From positions 1,240,001 through 1,304,000 of the forward strand of contig NZ_CP094378.1 of the NCBI RefSeq assembly GCF_030643785.1: a stretch of DNA of 64,000 nt, in the 5' to 3' direction. The notes below the pieces were generated by a model. The model was not told where the DNA came from. It was given only the letters and a program-made list of their open reading frames with translations, and searched no databases. Made by a program: the position numbers and the translations under genes. Of this stretch, positions 34,815 to 45,806 are shown piece by piece. Numbering within the stretch: position 1 is the first letter of the stretch; the number at the start of each line of letters is the position of its first letter. Source of the stretch: Coxiella-like endosymbiont. Lineage in GTDB: Bacteria; Pseudomonadota; Gammaproteobacteria; Coxiellales; Coxiellaceae.

Positions 34815-35585
34815 TTATAAATTAAATAATCGATAGTAATTTTCGGTAGTTTTTCGAGCGACTTCGTTTGGAGAAGTATTTTTTAATTTCGCAATGGATT
34901 CGGCTACATAGAGCACATATTGCGGTTCGTTCTTCTTACCTCGAAACGGGACAGGAGCTAAATAAGGAGCATCCGTTTCGATCAGCATCTTTTCCAAAGG
35001 AACTCGTTCAGCAACTTCAGCCACATTTTTAGCATTTTTAAAAGTCACAATGCCAGAGAAAGAAATATAAAAGCCTAAATCCATCGCTTGCTGTGCCATT
35101 TCCCAACTTTCTGTAAAGCAATGCATCACTCCACTCACTGCTTTTGCATTTTCTTCCTGCATAATTTGAATGGTGTCGACTTGGGCATTGCGAGAATGGA
35201 TAATTAATGGCTTAGCGAGTTTTATAGCCACTTGAATATGGCGACGGAAACGATCTCGCATCTCCTCCAAACCGTCTTCATTATAGTAGTAATCCAAACC
35301 CGTTTCACCAATGGCTATTACTTTAGGATGATTGGCTAATTCAACTAATTCCGCCATAGAAGGTTCGCGATCTACTTTTTCACTAGGATAAAGGCCTACA
35401 CTTGCAGAAACATTATTAAATTGTTCTGCAATTTCAATAACCCTTGGTGCATTTACTAAGTCAACACCTACACAGAGAATGTGTTCAACGCCGACATTTT
35501 TCGCTTTTTCAATTAAAGATTTTAATTTTCCATCATAAGGGGTTAAATCAAGCATATCTAAGTGACAATGGGAATCAACTAACAT
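34815..35585 (-). CDS. tatD: TatD-family metal-dependent hydrolase
   Basis: TatD proteins are 3'-5' DNases/hydrolases with a TIM-barrel metal site. Ligands visible: DSHCHLD (His-x-His) at the N-terminus, GETGLDYYY, LIIHSRNA, MHCFTES and ETDAPYLAP. ATG 35585 (MLVDSHCHLD) gives 256 residues, the family size; the longer frame to 35666 would run deep into holB. It overlaps holB by 7 bases. In other gammaproteobacteria a pilZ gene often sits between holB and tatD; it is absent here. Confidence 0.92.
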   Translation of the reverse strand: MLVDSHCHLDMLDLTPYDGKLKSLIEKAKNVGVEHILCVGVDLVNAPRVIEIAEQFNNVSASVGLYPSEKVDREPSMAELVELANHPKVIAIGETGLDYYYNEDGLEEMRDRFRRHIQVAIKLAKPLIIHSRNAQVDTIQIMQEENAKAVSGVMHCFTESWEMAQQAMDLGFYISFSGIVTFKNAKNVAEVAERVPLEKMLIETDAPYLAPVPFRGKKNEPQYVLYVAESIAKLKNTSPNEVARKTTENYYRLFNL

Positions 35586-36553
35586 TTGTGCGTTTCCAAC
35601 ATCAAAAAAATTTCTTCTAAAAGCAATTGTGAGTTTACTGCTGTTGAGCCTGTAACCACCCGCCAAGTTTCTTGCAACCGTTGCAATATCTCAAGCAACT
35701 TTTCCTGTGACAATACCGATGAGAACTCCTGTAAAAGTGGCAAATGATCTGCGTTAAAGACAAAATCATGACAATTAAACTGCAAGCGCAGAACATCCAT
35801 AAGAAAGATAATGATAATATGCAGAATTAATTTAATATCTTCTTTCAATAAAGCATTTACAACCGTCACGGCCAATTCACGTTGCGTTACTGTGTTTATT
35901 AGTGACTTCAATAAACGATCCCGCAATGGCAAATAATTTAGCGATTCTAATTCTATCGCTTGCAATGGAGCGTAATTCGCTACTACTAACAATTGAAGTG
36001 CTTTATTTTTATCTCCCTTAATCTGTGCTTCTATCCATTGAAGCACCGCTGGGTCAAAATAAACCTTAAATAGAACTCGTTGACATCGACTGACGATAGT
36101 CGGTGGTAAAGCTCCAGGCTGATGAGTAACCAAGATTAAGAGAACTTGTCCTGAAGGTTCCTCCAAAGTCTTTAAAAACGCGTTAGCCGCTGCTCGATTC
36201 ATTGCTTCAGCAGGTGAAAGAATCACTACTTGATAATGGCCCTGTTGCGAAGTTTGATTGAGCGCAGCAATTAGCTCGCGAATTTGCGCCACTTTAATAG
36301 TTTTACTTTTTTCTTCCGTACTCACTTCAAAAAAATCTGGATGGTTCCCGACACGAAATAATTGGCAGCCTCGACATATCCCACAGGCTTGTGTCTGATT
36401 GCGCTTACAAAGAATTAATTCTGCTAACGATTTAGCAAATCTTGATTTACCTAAACCACGGCTACCGGTTAAAAGAAGAGCATGAGGCATCCGACCTTGC
36501 TGATGACGAGCTACAATTTTGTCCCACTGCTTTTGTTGCCACGGGTAAATCAT
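35579..36553 (-). CDS. holB: DNA polymerase III delta' subunit
   Basis: A clamp-loader subunit. Visible are the degenerate P-loop GSRGLGKS, the four-Cys zinc module CKRNQTQACGICRGC, the sensor-1 region LKTLEEPS and SRC (SRCQR, arginine-finger motif typical of delta'). 324 residues, intact; ATG 36553 follows directly on the tmk stop (36554). Confidence 0.92.
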   Translation of the reverse strand: MIYPWQQKQWDKIVARHQQGRMPHALLLTGSRGLGKSRFAKSLAELILCKRNQTQACGICRGCQLFRVGNHPDFFEVSTEEKSKTIKVAQIRELIAALNQTSQQGHYQVVILSPAEAMNRAAANAFLKTLEEPSGQVLLILVTHQPGALPPTIVSRCQRVLFKVYFDPAVLQWIEAQIKGDKNKALQLLVVANYAPLQAIELESLNYLPLRDRLLKSLINTVTQRELAVTVVNALLKEDIKLILHIIIIFLMDVLRLQFNCHDFVFNADHLPLLQEFSSVLSQEKLLEILQRLQETWRVVTGSTAVNSQLLLEEIFLMLETHKC

Positions 36554-37234
36554 TTAGTTCTTAGCCTCTAATTTTACTTTGAGATTAATTTTACTTTGAG
36601 AAAGGTCTACTAATAGCGGGTCGATTACCTGGCGTAATTGCTCTCTAACCGCCGATAATTCCCGATCTGCATGAATCATTCGAAACCGTTTGGGCTCGCG
36701 TCGCGCTTGATCAAGATAACTCTCCCGTACTCGCTTGAAAAATTCCAGACCCTCCGCTTCAATGCGATCTCTCGCTCCACGGCTCTTTACACGACTTAAA
36801 CCGACCGAAACGGGCGCGTCCAATAGAAAAGTGAGATCCGGTTTTAAATTACCCTGAACCCATCGTGCTAATTCTTCGATGTGTTTAACTGCGATTCCAC
36901 GGCCCCCGCCTTGATAGGCAAAACTCGCGTCGGTAAAACGATCGGACAACACCCACTGCCCCCGCCGCAAAGCTGGCAAAACCACTTGTGTAATATTTTG
37001 CGCACGTCCTGCAAACATTAATAATAATTCGGTATCGGGGGACATCATTTCGCTGTAATGATTGAGCAACACTTCACGAATGGCTTCGGCAATGGGCGTA
37101 CCACCCGGCTCTCGGGTAACGACGTAAGGAATATGATCAATCTCCAGGCACTCACAGATATATCGGAGCGCTGTAGTTTTTCCTACCCCTTCAATTCCTT
37201 CAAAAGATATAAAACACCCTCGTTCATTTTCCAT
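36554..37234 (-). CDS. tmk: Thymidylate kinase
   Basis: Phosphorylates dTMP. P-loop [11 protein letters not shown] at residues 12-22, [23 protein letters not shown] (DR motif) and a lid region with arginines near residue 150. 226 residues. The extreme C-terminus carries a 17-bp tandem duplication (36569-36602) that reads out as KINLKVKL and slightly extends the protein; the core is unaffected. It overlaps mltG by 11 bases. Confidence 0.94.
   Translation of the reverse strand: MENERGCFISFEGIEGVGKTTALRYICECLEIDHIPYVVTREPGGTPIAEAIREVLLNHYSEMMSPDTELLLMFAGRAQNITQVVLPALRRGQWVLSDRFTDASFAYQGGGRGIAVKHIEELARWVQGNLKPDLTFLLDAPVSVGLSRVKSRGARDRIEAEGLEFFKRVRESYLDQARREPKRFRMIHADRELSAVREQLRQVIDPLLVDLSQSKINLKVKLEAKN
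36569..36602. repeat. 17-bp near-perfect tandem duplication at the end of tmk
   Basis: TAATTTTACTTTGAGAT (36569-36585) is repeated with one mismatch at 36586-36602. Since 17 is not a multiple of three, it changed the reading frame of the last codons of tmk. Confidence 0.85.
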
Positions 37235-38303
37235 ATTTTTCTCCTAGTGATAGATAAGGTGCCACCCATGGTGGAATTGTAATGATTTCTTCATCATTCC
37301 GTTGGTATTTTTTTACTGCTTCGCGATGGGCTTGATACGTAGCGGAAAATATATGGCTCCCATCTCCCCGAGCAACATAATAGAAGGCGTCCCCAGCAGT
37401 GGGATTTACAGCAGCCAAAATAGATCCAAGCGATGGCATATCAATTGGCGTTGGAGGCAACCCATAATTTTGATAAGTATTATAAGTGGTATGAGAGACT
37501 AGGTCTTCTTTAGTAATCGGGCTGTCGTAAGGCCGCCCCAATCCGTATAAAACCGTGGGATCTATTTGTAAAGGCATTCTTTTTTTTAAACGTCGCAAGA
37601 TCACTCCAGCTACTTCAGGACGCTCTCTGGATAATGCAGTTTCTTTTTCTATTAATGAAGCAACAATAAGCGCTTGATAGGAATTTTTATAAGGTAAATT
37701 CTTTGACCGACTTTGCCAAGCTTTTTTCAAAATTGTTTGCATTCGATCATAAGCTTGACGCAATATTTGAAAATCAGTCTCCTCCCAAGTAAAAAAATAA
37801 GTGTCAGGGAAAAATAGCCCTTCAGGATATCGATTGTCTCCCAATTTTGCCATGATTTGTTGGTCGCTCAGTTCATTAATCGTATGCAGAATATGAGAGT
37901 TAGCTTCTAACGCTTCTTTAACTTGACGAAAGGTCCATCCTTCAATAAAGGTGACGCTTCGTTGTTTCACTTTTCCTGACACAATATTGTCTAATAACTC
38001 TCGCGCAGTCATAGTGCGTGTAACTTGATACTCTCCAGCTTTTAATAAAGAAGCATCTTTCATAAGGCGAGCTAATAAAATAAAAATTTGTGGATGCTTC
38101 ATCAAACCTTCTTGGAATAAATGGTAAGCTAAATAACGAACCCCAGTTCCGGGCGGTATTGTGATCATAGCCGCTTGTTGTATTTCCCTTTCACTACGCA
38201 TTGGCATATAAACAAAACGATACCACACAATGGCAAACCACGTTCCCAAAATTAAAATAAGAAGGGCAACAATAGTGAAAACGATTTTTTTAAATAACGA
38301 CAT
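37224..38303 (-). CDS. mltG: Endolytic murein transglycosylase MltG
   Basis: MltG cuts nascent glycan strands at the inner membrane. One N-terminal membrane segment (about residues 7-27), a LysM-like part, and the YceG domain with the catalytic Glu in [15 protein letters not shown] near residue 215, followed by [12 protein letters not shown] and [14 protein letters not shown]. 359 residues, intact. In many relatives pabC lies between fabF and mltG; here only about 22 bases separate them. Confidence 0.93.
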   Translation of the reverse strand: MSLFKKIVFTIVALLILILGTWFAIVWYRFVYMPMRSEREIQQAAMITIPPGTGVRYLAYHLFQEGLMKHPQIFILLARLMKDASLLKAGEYQVTRTMTARELLDNIVSGKVKQRSVTFIEGWTFRQVKEALEANSHILHTINELSDQQIMAKLGDNRYPEGLFFPDTYFFTWEETDFQILRQAYDRMQTILKKAWQSRSKNLPYKNSYQALIVASLIEKETALSRERPEVAGVILRRLKKRMPLQIDPTVLYGLGRPYDSPITKEDLVSHTTYNTYQNYGLPPTPIDMPSLGSILAAVNPTAGDAFYYVARGDGSHIFSATYQAHREAVKKYQRNDEEIITIPPWVAPYLSLGEKYGK

Positions 38304-38325
38304 GAAATAAAGTATGAAATAAAGT
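38302..38325. repeat. 12-bp tandem duplication between fabF and mltG
   Basis: ATGAAATAAAGT occurs at 38302-38313 and 38314-38325. It overlaps the mltG start codon on the opposite strand and makes up the whole fabF-mltG spacer. Confidence 0.88.
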
Positions 38326-39563
38326 TTAGACCTTCCTTAGCACCAATGTACCGTTGGTTCCTCCAAATCCAAAAGAATTTGACATCACTGTAGTAATGTT
38401 TATTTCCCGCGCTGTCTGAGGGACAAAATCTAAATCACAGTCTTCATCGGGATGTTCTAAATTAATCGTCGGTGGCGCCACGTTATCTCGAATAGCCAAA
38501 ACCGAAATCACCGTTTCAACTGCCCCCGCGGCCCCTAACATATGGCCCGTCATTGATTTTGTAGAACTTATAGCTAGTTTATAAGCATGATTCCCAAAAG
38601 TTTTTTTGATAGCCAGCGCTTCCAGATGATCCGCTGCCTGCGTGGAAGTGCCATGAGCATTAACATAATCTACTTCTTTAGCAGGAATCCCGGCATCGAA
38701 CAAAGAATTTTTCATACAAGCGTAAAAACCATTACCACCCGGAGCAGGCGCTGTCATATGGAAAGCATCCCCGCTCATTCCGAAGCCAATCACTTCCGCA
38801 TAAATGTGGGCACCACGCTTTTTTGCGTGTTCCAATTCCTCTAATACCACAGATGCCGCTCCTTCGCCTAATACAAAACCATCTCGATCCTTATCCCAAG
38901 GACGACTAGCTTTTTCCGGTTCATCATTTCGGCTTGAAAGTGCGCGCGCCGCTGAAAATCCACCAATCCCCAAAGCCGTTGTAGCCATTTCGCTCCCTCC
39001 CGCTACCATGGCATCCGCATCATTATGCGCAATAATTCGTGCAGCATGACCGATATTATGAAGACCTGTGGTACAAGCGGTAACGATGGAAATATTAGGG
39101 CCTTTCAAATTGTAGTTTATAGATACTATCCCAGATGCCATATTAACGATGGCACCAGGGATAAAAAAGGTGAAAGTTTACGGGGCCCATCGATCAATAG
39201 CGTCTGATGATATCTTTCAATCCATGGCATTCCCCCAATCCCAGAACCAATGGCAACGCCTACTCGAGAAGGATTGATTTCATCGACTACAAGCCCAGCG
39301 TCTTCGATGGCTTGGCGAGATGCCTCCACAGCGAATTGAACAAAAACATCTGTTCGTCGAACTTCCTTAGGGTCTAAGGACAGATTTGGATCAAAGTTTT
39401 TTACTTCTGCTGCAATTTGCGTAGCAAAAGCGGATGCATCAAAGCGCGTAATACGGGCCACTCCGCTTTTGCCTTCTAAAAGAGCGGCCCACATATCTGG
39501 AACATTGTTTCCCACTGGGGTTACTGCTCCTAAGCCTGTTATCACAACGCGTCTCTTCTCCAA
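38326..39563 (-). pseudogene. fabF: 3-oxoacyl-ACP synthase II, single frameshift
   Basis: FabF elongates fatty acids. A TTG start at 39563 (LEKRRVVITGLGAVTPVG) is supported by GAGGAG seven bases upstream. First frame: to SPFLSLVPS; second frame (from 39141): SIVTACTTG (active-site Cys), NAHGTST and [11 protein letters not shown] (active-site His pair). The shift is in T6 on the coding strand (plus A6, 39163-39168); one added base gives [15 protein letters not shown]. Apart from that, the ~412 residues look fully conserved. Confidence 0.92.
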
Positions 39564-39620
39564 TTTAGCGCTCCTCAGAGAGACCAAGCAGAAAAAAATC
39601 ACAATTTAAAAATTGATCAG

Positions 39621-39872
39621 TTAATCAGTAGATTCACTTGCAGAATGTGATTTAATATAATCAATCGCTTGCTGAACGGTCGTAATCTTCTCTGCCTCTT
39701 CATCGGGGATTTCAGTATCGAATTGCTCTTCCAATGCCATCACCAGCTCAACCGTATCTAAAGAATCGGCACCGAGATCATCTACAAATGAAGCATCATT
39801 AGTGACTTCTTCTTCCTTTACTCCTAATTGCTCAATGATAATCTTTTTGACTCGTTCTTCAACTGTTGCCAT
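39621..39872 (-). CDS. acpP: Acyl carrier protein
   Basis: Carries acyl intermediates on 4'-phosphopantetheine. 83 residues, acidic, with the attachment serine in [16 protein letters not shown]. Intact, lying between fabG and fabF in the usual order. Confidence 0.97.
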   Translation of the reverse strand: MATVEERVKKIIIEQLGVKEEEVTNDASFVDDLGADSLDTVELVMALEEQFDTEIPDEEAEKITTVQQAIDYIKSHSASESTD

Positions 39873-39948
39873 ATTTTCGGCTCCCCTTCTTAAAAACTAA
39901 ATAAGTGCATTCGGTCAATAGTAACATTTTGTTACTTGTATTCAAGCG

Positions 39949-40692
39949 CTATACCATACACATTCCACCATTAATATGCAATGTCTCCCCGGTTATATAT
40001 CCAGCTCCCTCAGAGGCTAAATAAACTGCGGCTTTAGCGATTTCTTCGGGACGTCCCATTCGTTTCATGGGCACCCGAGTCAAAATAGCTTCTTGTTGCT
40101 TTTCCGACAATGCGCTTGTCATTTCCGTTTCAATAAAGCCAGGAGCGATACAATTCGCTGTAATGCCGTAAGCAGCATGTTCTACGGCGATAACTTTCGT
40201 AAGACCTATAAGGCCAGATTTAGCAGCGACATAATTTGCTTGCCCGGGATTTCCCATAATGACTACGACCGAAGCAATATTGATAATCCGGCCCCACCGC
40301 TTCTTAAGCATTGGCTTCAAACACGCCTTAGTCAAATGGAAAACACCATTCAAATTGGTTTCAATAACGGCTTCCCATTCTTCAGGCTTCATGCGGAGAA
40401 AAATGTTATCACGAGTAATACCTGCGTTATTAATGAGAATGTCTACCGAACCGAAGTTTTCCTGCATATTAGCCAAAATAGTTCTCATAGCTTCTGAGTC
40501 GCAAACGTTTAAAGAATAACCTTTTCCTTTAAAACCTTTCTCGGCCAAGATTTGAGTAATTTTATGAGCGCTCTCTTCGGAGGTAGCCGTTCCAAGAACA
40601 ATAGCTCCTTGAAGACCTGCTTCTTTAGCAATTGCTAATCCAATACCACGAGACGCTCCCGTAATTAACGCAATTTTTCCTTCAATAAACAT
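39949..40692 (-). CDS. fabG: 3-oxoacyl-ACP reductase
   Basis: NADPH-dependent SDR enzyme of the fatty-acid cycle. Cofactor loop TGASRGIGLA at residues 11-20, NNAG, and the catalytic Ser-Tyr-Lys set in ASVVVIMGNPGQANYVAAKS. 247 residues, typical length, intact. Confidence 0.96.
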   Translation of the reverse strand: MFIEGKIALITGASRGIGLAIAKEAGLQGAIVLGTATSEESAHKITQILAEKGFKGKGYSLNVCDSEAMRTILANMQENFGSVDILINNAGITRDNIFLRMKPEEWEAVIETNLNGVFHLTKACLKPMLKKRWGRIINIASVVVIMGNPGQANYVAAKSGLIGLTKVIAVEHAAYGITANCIAPGFIETEMTSALSEKQQEAILTRVPMKRMGRPEEIAKAAVYLASEGAGYITGETLHINGGMCMV

Positions 40693-40729
40693 ACCCTCAT
40701 ATTCCTCTTCATTTAACTAAAGGCTTTTT

Positions 40730-41667
40730 TTACTTCATCCGCTCTAAGGCAGCTAAAATTAACTCTGTCGTTGTCAGTGGGAATGTTTCACTTCGGCGTT
40801 CGATGCGCTTATTCAAACCTGCTAATTTATTATCCGGACCGCACTCTCCAAAGAATTTTATTCCACGCTTTACCATTTTTTGGATAGTTTCTACCCATCG
40901 CACAGGATCTACGAGTTGCTTCACCAACGCAGTGCGAATTGCCTCGGCCCCCTGATGCTCAGTGACATCTATATTGTGGATCACAGGAATCGTAGGCGAA
41001 ATCATGGTTACCCCGGCTAAATCCCGCGCAAGACGTTGAGCCGCCGGCTGCATCAAAGGGGAGTGAGAAGGCACACTGACGGGAATGCGTTTAGCAATTT
41101 TAGCGCCCTCAGTTTTAGCCAACGCAAGAGCACGTTCCACAGCCAATGCATCTCCAGATATTACCGTTTGAGCAGGAGAATTTAAATTGGCAGGCCTCAC
41201 AACCGCGCTCTGGGCCGATTTTTCGCATATCGCTTCGATCTGCGATTCACTTAAACCAATAATCGCTCCCATTGCTCCTTCACCTGGTGGCACCGCCTCT
41301 TGCATGTAGCGACCTCGGCTTTCTACTAATTGAACAGCATCTGCAAATCTCACTGCTTTCGCGCAAACCAAGGCTGCGTATTCCCCTAAACTATGACCAG
41401 CCATCGCTTGAGGCGGAAACCCCCTAAATCCTCCCAACACCGAAAAATAGCGACATCGACTACCAACAGAGCGGGTTGGGTAAATTGAGTTTGGTTCAGT
41501 TTTTCTTGAGGACCCTGTTGGGTTAGCGCCCATAAATCATATCCCAGAACAGAAGATGCTTCGTAAAAGGTTTCTCTAACTAAAGGTTGCTCTTGAGCTA
41601 ATTCTCGGAGCATCCCCAGGTGTTGAGATCCTTGACCTGGAAATACTAAAGCAAATGGTATAGGCAT
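40730..41667 (-). pseudogene. fabD: Malonyl-CoA:ACP transacylase, single frameshift
   Basis: FabD loads malonyl groups onto ACP. ATG 41667 (MPIPFALVFPGQGSQH). The first frame runs to FRCWEDLGGF. The second carries the nucleophile serine in MAGHSLGEYAAL, then SVPSHSPLM with the catalytic His, to 40730. The shift is in five C on the plus strand (41420-41424); one added base joins EDLGG-FPPQAMAGHS. Full length would be about 312 residues with no further damage. Confidence 0.92.
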
Positions 41668-41706
41668 GTTGTTATTTCTCCATTTGTTATATTTCTCCAT
41701 TAATAA

Positions 41707-42669
41707 TTAATACTTTAATAGAGCAGCACCCCATGCCAATCCTGCTCCAAAGGCTTCTAACAATAAGGTTTCACCACGCTGAATTTTGCCGGATCGAACA
41801 GCAACGTCGAAGGCTAAAGGAATAGAAGCAGCAGAGGTATTCCCATGTTTTTTAATAGTTAAAATAACCCGCTCCAGAGGTAAGCCAAGGCGTTTAGCTG
41901 TGGCTTGAATAATCCGCATATTTGCCTGATGAGGTATCAACCAATCAATATCTGATCTTTTAAGGCCGCTCTTTTCCACAGTCTCATCAACAATTTCTCC
42001 TAATTTCGTCACAGCCACTTTAAACACCTCATTACCCCGCATTCGCAAAGGAAACTCATTTAATTCGCGATCCCATATAGGACTTTTAGAAGTAATTAAG
42101 TCTGCGTAGTTGCCATTAGCGTGGAGAATCATTTTTAGGATTCCCGGTTCTTTATCGGCTTGCAAAATTACCGCTCCAGCTCCATCCCCAAATAAAATGC
42201 AGGTACTTCGGTCTTGCCAATCGACTATTTTTGTTAGCGAATCCACTCCAATGACCAAAATGGTTTTAGCACCGCCCGTGCAAATATACTGATCTGCAAC
42301 GCTTAATCCATATACAAATCCTGCACACGCCGCATTTAAATCAAAAGCAGGAATATCATCTCTTAAATTTAAATGGCGCTGGACTAAACAAGCCGTACTT
42401 GGAAAATAATATTCTGCCGTAGCCGTTCCCACGATAACCATATCAATAGTGGAAGGGTCAATCCCAGACATTTCAATAGCACGTTTGGAAGCACTGACCG
42501 CCATCGTGGTAGTGTTATCAGGGCTCGTAGCGATAATATGGCGCTCTCGCACGCCTACCCGTTTCATTATCCATTCGTCTGAAGTTTCTACCATTTTCTC
42601 CAAATCCTCGTTGCTGAGGACTTGTTCCGGGATATAGCTACCAACTCCCCGAATACGCGAATACATCAT
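41707..42669 (-). CDS. fabH: 3-oxoacyl-ACP synthase III
   Basis: Starts fatty-acid synthesis by condensing acetyl-CoA with malonyl-ACP. Catalytic Cys in [12 protein letters not shown], His in [11 protein letters not shown] and Asn in [12 protein letters not shown]. 320 residues, intact. Its first codon overlaps the plsX stop. Confidence 0.96.
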   Translation of the reverse strand: MMYSRIRGVGSYIPEQVLSNEDLEKMVETSDEWIMKRVGVRERHIIATSPDNTTTMAVSASKRAIEMSGIDPSTIDMVIVGTATAEYYFPSTACLVQRHLNLRDDIPAFDLNAACAGFVYGLSVADQYICTGGAKTILVIGVDSLTKIVDWQDRSTCILFGDGAGAVILQADKEPGILKMILHANGNYADLITSKSPIWDRELNEFPLRMRGNEVFKVAVTKLGEIVDETVEKSGLKRSDIDWLIPHQANMRIIQATAKRLGLPLERVILTIKKHGNTSAASIPLAFDVAVRSGKIQRGETLLLEAFGAGLAWGAALLKY

Positions 42670-43709
42670 TAGGTCTCAGACTCCTTAAGCACACTGCTCA
42701 CTTTTTCTTTAATGAGCTGTGGAATATTTTTATTGACTTCGAGAATGGCTTCTTTCACAGCCGAAATGAAAGGATTAACATTGGCACTACCGTGACTTTT
42801 TATCACAATCGCATTTAAGCCTAAAAAGGTTGCTCCATTATAACGCCCAGGATCGACTCTCTTTATTAAGCGTTTAAAAATAGGGATAGCGGGTAATACT
42901 GCCAATTTAGTCCACCAGGCCTCTTTGAAAGCCTCTCGCGCATATTGCGCAATTAATTTTGCCACGCCTTCTGTAGCTTTTAATACCACATTCCCCACAA
43001 AGCCATCACAGACAACCACATCGGCGACATTATCAAAGATGGAGTCACCTTCCACGTACCCAATATAGTTAATCGCTTTGCTTTTCTCAAAAAGCTTGTT
43101 GGCCTTTTTTACTAGCTCGTTCCCTTTAATTTCTTCTTCACCGACGTTCAGCAATCCCACTCTGGGGTTAGGGATGCTATCAGAAGCCGCTGCTAAAATA
43201 GACCCCATCACAGCAAATTGGTATAAATTTTCAGGGCTGGAATCAACGTTAGCACCCAAATCCAAAACCCGAACTTCCTGTTCATTTTTGGTGGGAAACG
43301 AAGCAGTAATAGCGGGACGGTCAATACCTGGTAAGGTTTTGAAAACATAACGAGCTGTTGCCATCAAAGCACCGGTGTTGCCCGCACTGACGCAAGCCTG
43401 CGCCCGACCTTCTTTTACTAAATTTATAGCCACTCGCATCGAAGAATCTTTCTTCGTCCGAAGCGCTTGAGAAGGAACTTCGTCCATTGCTACCTCCTCA
43501 GTAGCGTGCACAATTTCCCATCGATCCCTCACTGATTTACTACCCTCTGTTATTAAGGGACTAAGCCGCTCCTCTTTGCCTACTAAGAGAAGTTTGACAT
43601 GGGGGTATTTCTTAAGAATTGACAATGCCGCGGGCACAATAACTTTGGGACCGTGATCACCACCCATAGTATCCAGTGCTATTGTCTTCACCACTAATGT
43701 CTTCACCAT
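42669..43709 (-). CDS. plsX: Phosphate acyltransferase PlsX
   Basis: Makes acyl-phosphate from acyl-ACP for phospholipid synthesis. The family core [20 protein letters not shown] starts the protein, followed by [19 protein letters not shown] and [13 protein letters not shown]. 346 residues. The N-terminus [13 protein letters not shown] contains a duplicated MVKT-type segment caused by a 15-bp tandem duplication (43684-43713); translation may begin at either copy. It lies between rpmF and fabH. Confidence 0.94.
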   Translation of the reverse strand: MVKTLVVKTIALDTMGGDHGPKVIVPAALSILKKYPHVKLLLVGKEERLSPLITEGSKSVRDRWEIVHATEEVAMDEVPSQALRTKKDSSMRVAINLVKEGRAQACVSAGNTGALMATARYVFKTLPGIDRPAITASFPTKNEQEVRVLDLGANVDSSPENLYQFAVMGSILAAASDSIPNPRVGLLNVGEEEIKGNELVKKANKLFEKSKAINYIGYVEGDSIFDNVADVVVCDGFVGNVVLKATEGVAKLIAQYAREAFKEAWWTKLAVLPAIPIFKRLIKRVDPGRYNGATFLGLNAIVIKSHGSANVNPFISAVKEAILEVNKNIPQLIKEKVSSVLKESET

Positions 43710-43713
43710 TAAT
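43684..43713. repeat. 15-bp near-perfect tandem duplication at the plsX start
   Basis: GTCTTCACCACTAAT (43684-43698) and GTCTTCACCATTAAT (43699-43713) differ by one base. Fifteen bases keep frame, adding five residues before the normal start. Confidence 0.85.
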
Positions 43714-43715
43714 GG

Positions 43716-43910
43716 TTACTCTTCGTCTTCGTAAGACTCTTCTGAAGTAATAACTTCACGGCCTTTATAATATCCTTCTGGACTAATATGATGCCACAAA
43801 TGCGTTTCCCCCGTCACGGGATCTTTGGATAATACGGGAGCACACAGCTCATCATGCGAGCGACGCATACCGCGTCTTGAACGAGTTTTACGACTTTTTT
43901 GTACTGCCAT
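43716..43910 (-). CDS. rpmF: 50S ribosomal protein L32
   Basis: 64 residues from ATG 43910 ([20 protein letters not shown]), preceded by GGAGTTAGAGAG. The strongly basic N-terminal half and the HHISPEGYY segment identify L32. The Cys residues of zinc-type L32 are not present in this version. Intact; plsX follows. Confidence 0.94.
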   Translation of the reverse strand: MAVQKSRKTRSRRGMRRSHDELCAPVLSKDPVTGETHLWHHISPEGYYKGREVITSEESYEDEE

Positions 43911-44360
43911 TGTCTCTCTAACTCCAAGGTATGACATTGCTCGTGCTTGGGGCTCATCGGTAAGCTGAGCAATAATTCTTCTTCTATTAGTTCTGTTAAA
44001 GTTACTCTCTGATTGGTAACTAACAATGATTCCATAGGCTCAGGCCGGGGGGCCCGAGGGGGCCCCGCCACAGGGCAATCGCTATTATCGTCCCTCTCAC
44101 CGGGTCTTATACAAGGCTTTACGTTTATATCATAGCTCACTGCTTCGCTACAACGTTCGCATTCGAATGTGAGATAGGGTCCTCTCCGGACCTCCGGACA
44201 CCCACTTTTAATAAAACGAAGCCTAAACTTTTCTTGGCCAAACTCAAAACAAACCACTACCACTTCCCTCGCCTTTCCCATTAAGGGAAGCAGTCGCGTT
44301 AATTCCTTTAAAGGCACTTCATCTTCTAAGGTTGCTCCGACGATCGCAAAGCTTAAAGGG
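43814..44360 (-). pseudogene. YceD (DUF177) family protein, altered
   Basis: YceD usually precedes rpmF. Recognisable parts: VGATLEDEVPLKELTRLLPL, FIKSGCPEVRRGPYLTFECE with [26 protein letters not shown] and [10 protein letters not shown]. Upstream of 44360 the frame is closed without a proper start, the usual C-terminal NPFAVL part is missing, and the frame runs 97 bases into rpmF. A very GC-rich segment (about 44040-44070) encodes an odd [13 protein letters not shown] insert. I judge it non-functional or strongly modified. Confidence 0.65.
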
Positions 44361-44559
44361 ATTGATTTTTAATGGTAATCAATTGCTTACTCTCTTATCC
44401 AAATCTAACGAGACAATGGTATATGGGAACAGGATGGGTGTCAAACCGCCACCAGTGAGTGAACTCTACTGGCGATCCAAACTTTCCACAATGACAATCA
44501 AGAGGTTTACTGAACACTAAATAAAGAATATTCAAAGGCTGAATTGCAAATTCGCAATT
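44361..44559. other. Spacer, nothing recognised
   Basis: The roughly 200 bases between the yceD remnant and the polymerase X remnant. A 62-codon minus-strand frame crosses it (44395-44583), but its product resembles nothing I know and is probably chance. Confidence 0.45.
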
Positions 44560-44891
44560 CGGAGTTGCTATTCTGCTCAACAAGCTCGCAGATCTCTTAG
44601 AAATTCAAGGAGAGAATTCTTTTCGTATTTAAAAAGAGCATTAGCACATACTGATATTTGAAGGCTTACGCGGTTTTGGAAAAAATAAAAAAGCTTATCT
44701 TAGCAGGCATCAAAGCCTTGGAACGAGGAAAGCCTCGTATTAAACTGATTGACGCCGAAAAAAATTTCAGTTCCCTTGTTAACTTATTCTTGTTAACTTA
44801 ATTTAAAAACAGCCCCGGGATTAAAAAAAATTGCTTTTGCTGGAAGCTATCGACGACGTAAAGAAACCGTAAGTGACCTCGATCTAATCGC

Positions 44892-44913
44892 CGTTGCTAA
44901 TACGTTGCTAATA
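44892..44913. repeat. 11-bp tandem duplication
   Basis: CGTTGCTAATA at 44892-44902 and 44903-44913, inside the polymerase X remnant. Confidence 0.8.
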
Positions 44914-45782
44914 ATGGTAAAAAAATTATTGAATACCTTACTGAATTTGATAGAATATCACTCGTTATTTCTCACGGGACCATTCGCTCAACTGCGGTTT
45001 TACATTCTGGTGTCCAAGTTGATTTGCCAGTAATCCTACAAAAAAGTTATGGTTCTACCTTAATTATTTCACGGGATGAAAATCTCATAATATCGCCATC
45101 CGCAGAATAGCTATGAAAAAAAATTTGAAAATAAATAAGTATTGTATTTACAAAGATAAAAAGCAAATCGCCGGAAAAACCGAAAAAAAATTTTATGAAT
45201 TATTTGGTATCTCTTATATAGAATCCGAACTTCTGGAGAATCATGGCGAAATCGAAGCTGCTCTAAAACATCAATTACCGAAATTAATCATTTTAAAAGA
45301 TAATTGAAGGGAATTTGCATTATCATATAAAAGCTACCAAACGGGGACGCTACTCAATTGAAGAAATGGTAAAGGCAACCTAGCCCAGCCAGCCCAAGAA
45401 AAAGGTTATGAATATCTCACCATCACGGATCATTCATAGCATCTTTCCGTGGCACGAGGTTTGAACATAAATCACTTTATGGAACAAATTAAAATTATTG
45501 ACAAGCTTAATGAAAAATTCAATGGTTTTACTATTTTGAAATCAATTGAAATCGATATTTTAGAAGACGGAAAATTAGACCTTCCAGACGAAGTCTTAAA
45601 AGAATTAGATTTAACAGTTTGCTCTATTCATTACAAATTTAATTTATCCGAAAAAATAAACTGAACGTATTCTTCGAGCCATAGAAAACCCATACTTTAA
45701 TATACTAGACCATCCCAGCGGGCGACTCATTCGGCGCCGCGATTCCCTATTTCCCTATTCTGTTAATGTAGAAAGACTAATT

Positions 45783-45806
45783 GAAGCGGTAAAAGAAGCG
45801 GTAAAA
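45783..45806. repeat. 12-bp tandem duplication
   Basis: GAAGCGGTAAAA at 45783-45794 and 45795-45806, in the PHP part of the polymerase X remnant; in frame it doubles an EAVK segment. Confidence 0.85.

Noticed and set aside
43916-44317. YceD as a normal intact gene
   Set aside because: Both ends are abnormal and it overlaps rpmF by 97 bases, so it was entered as altered.
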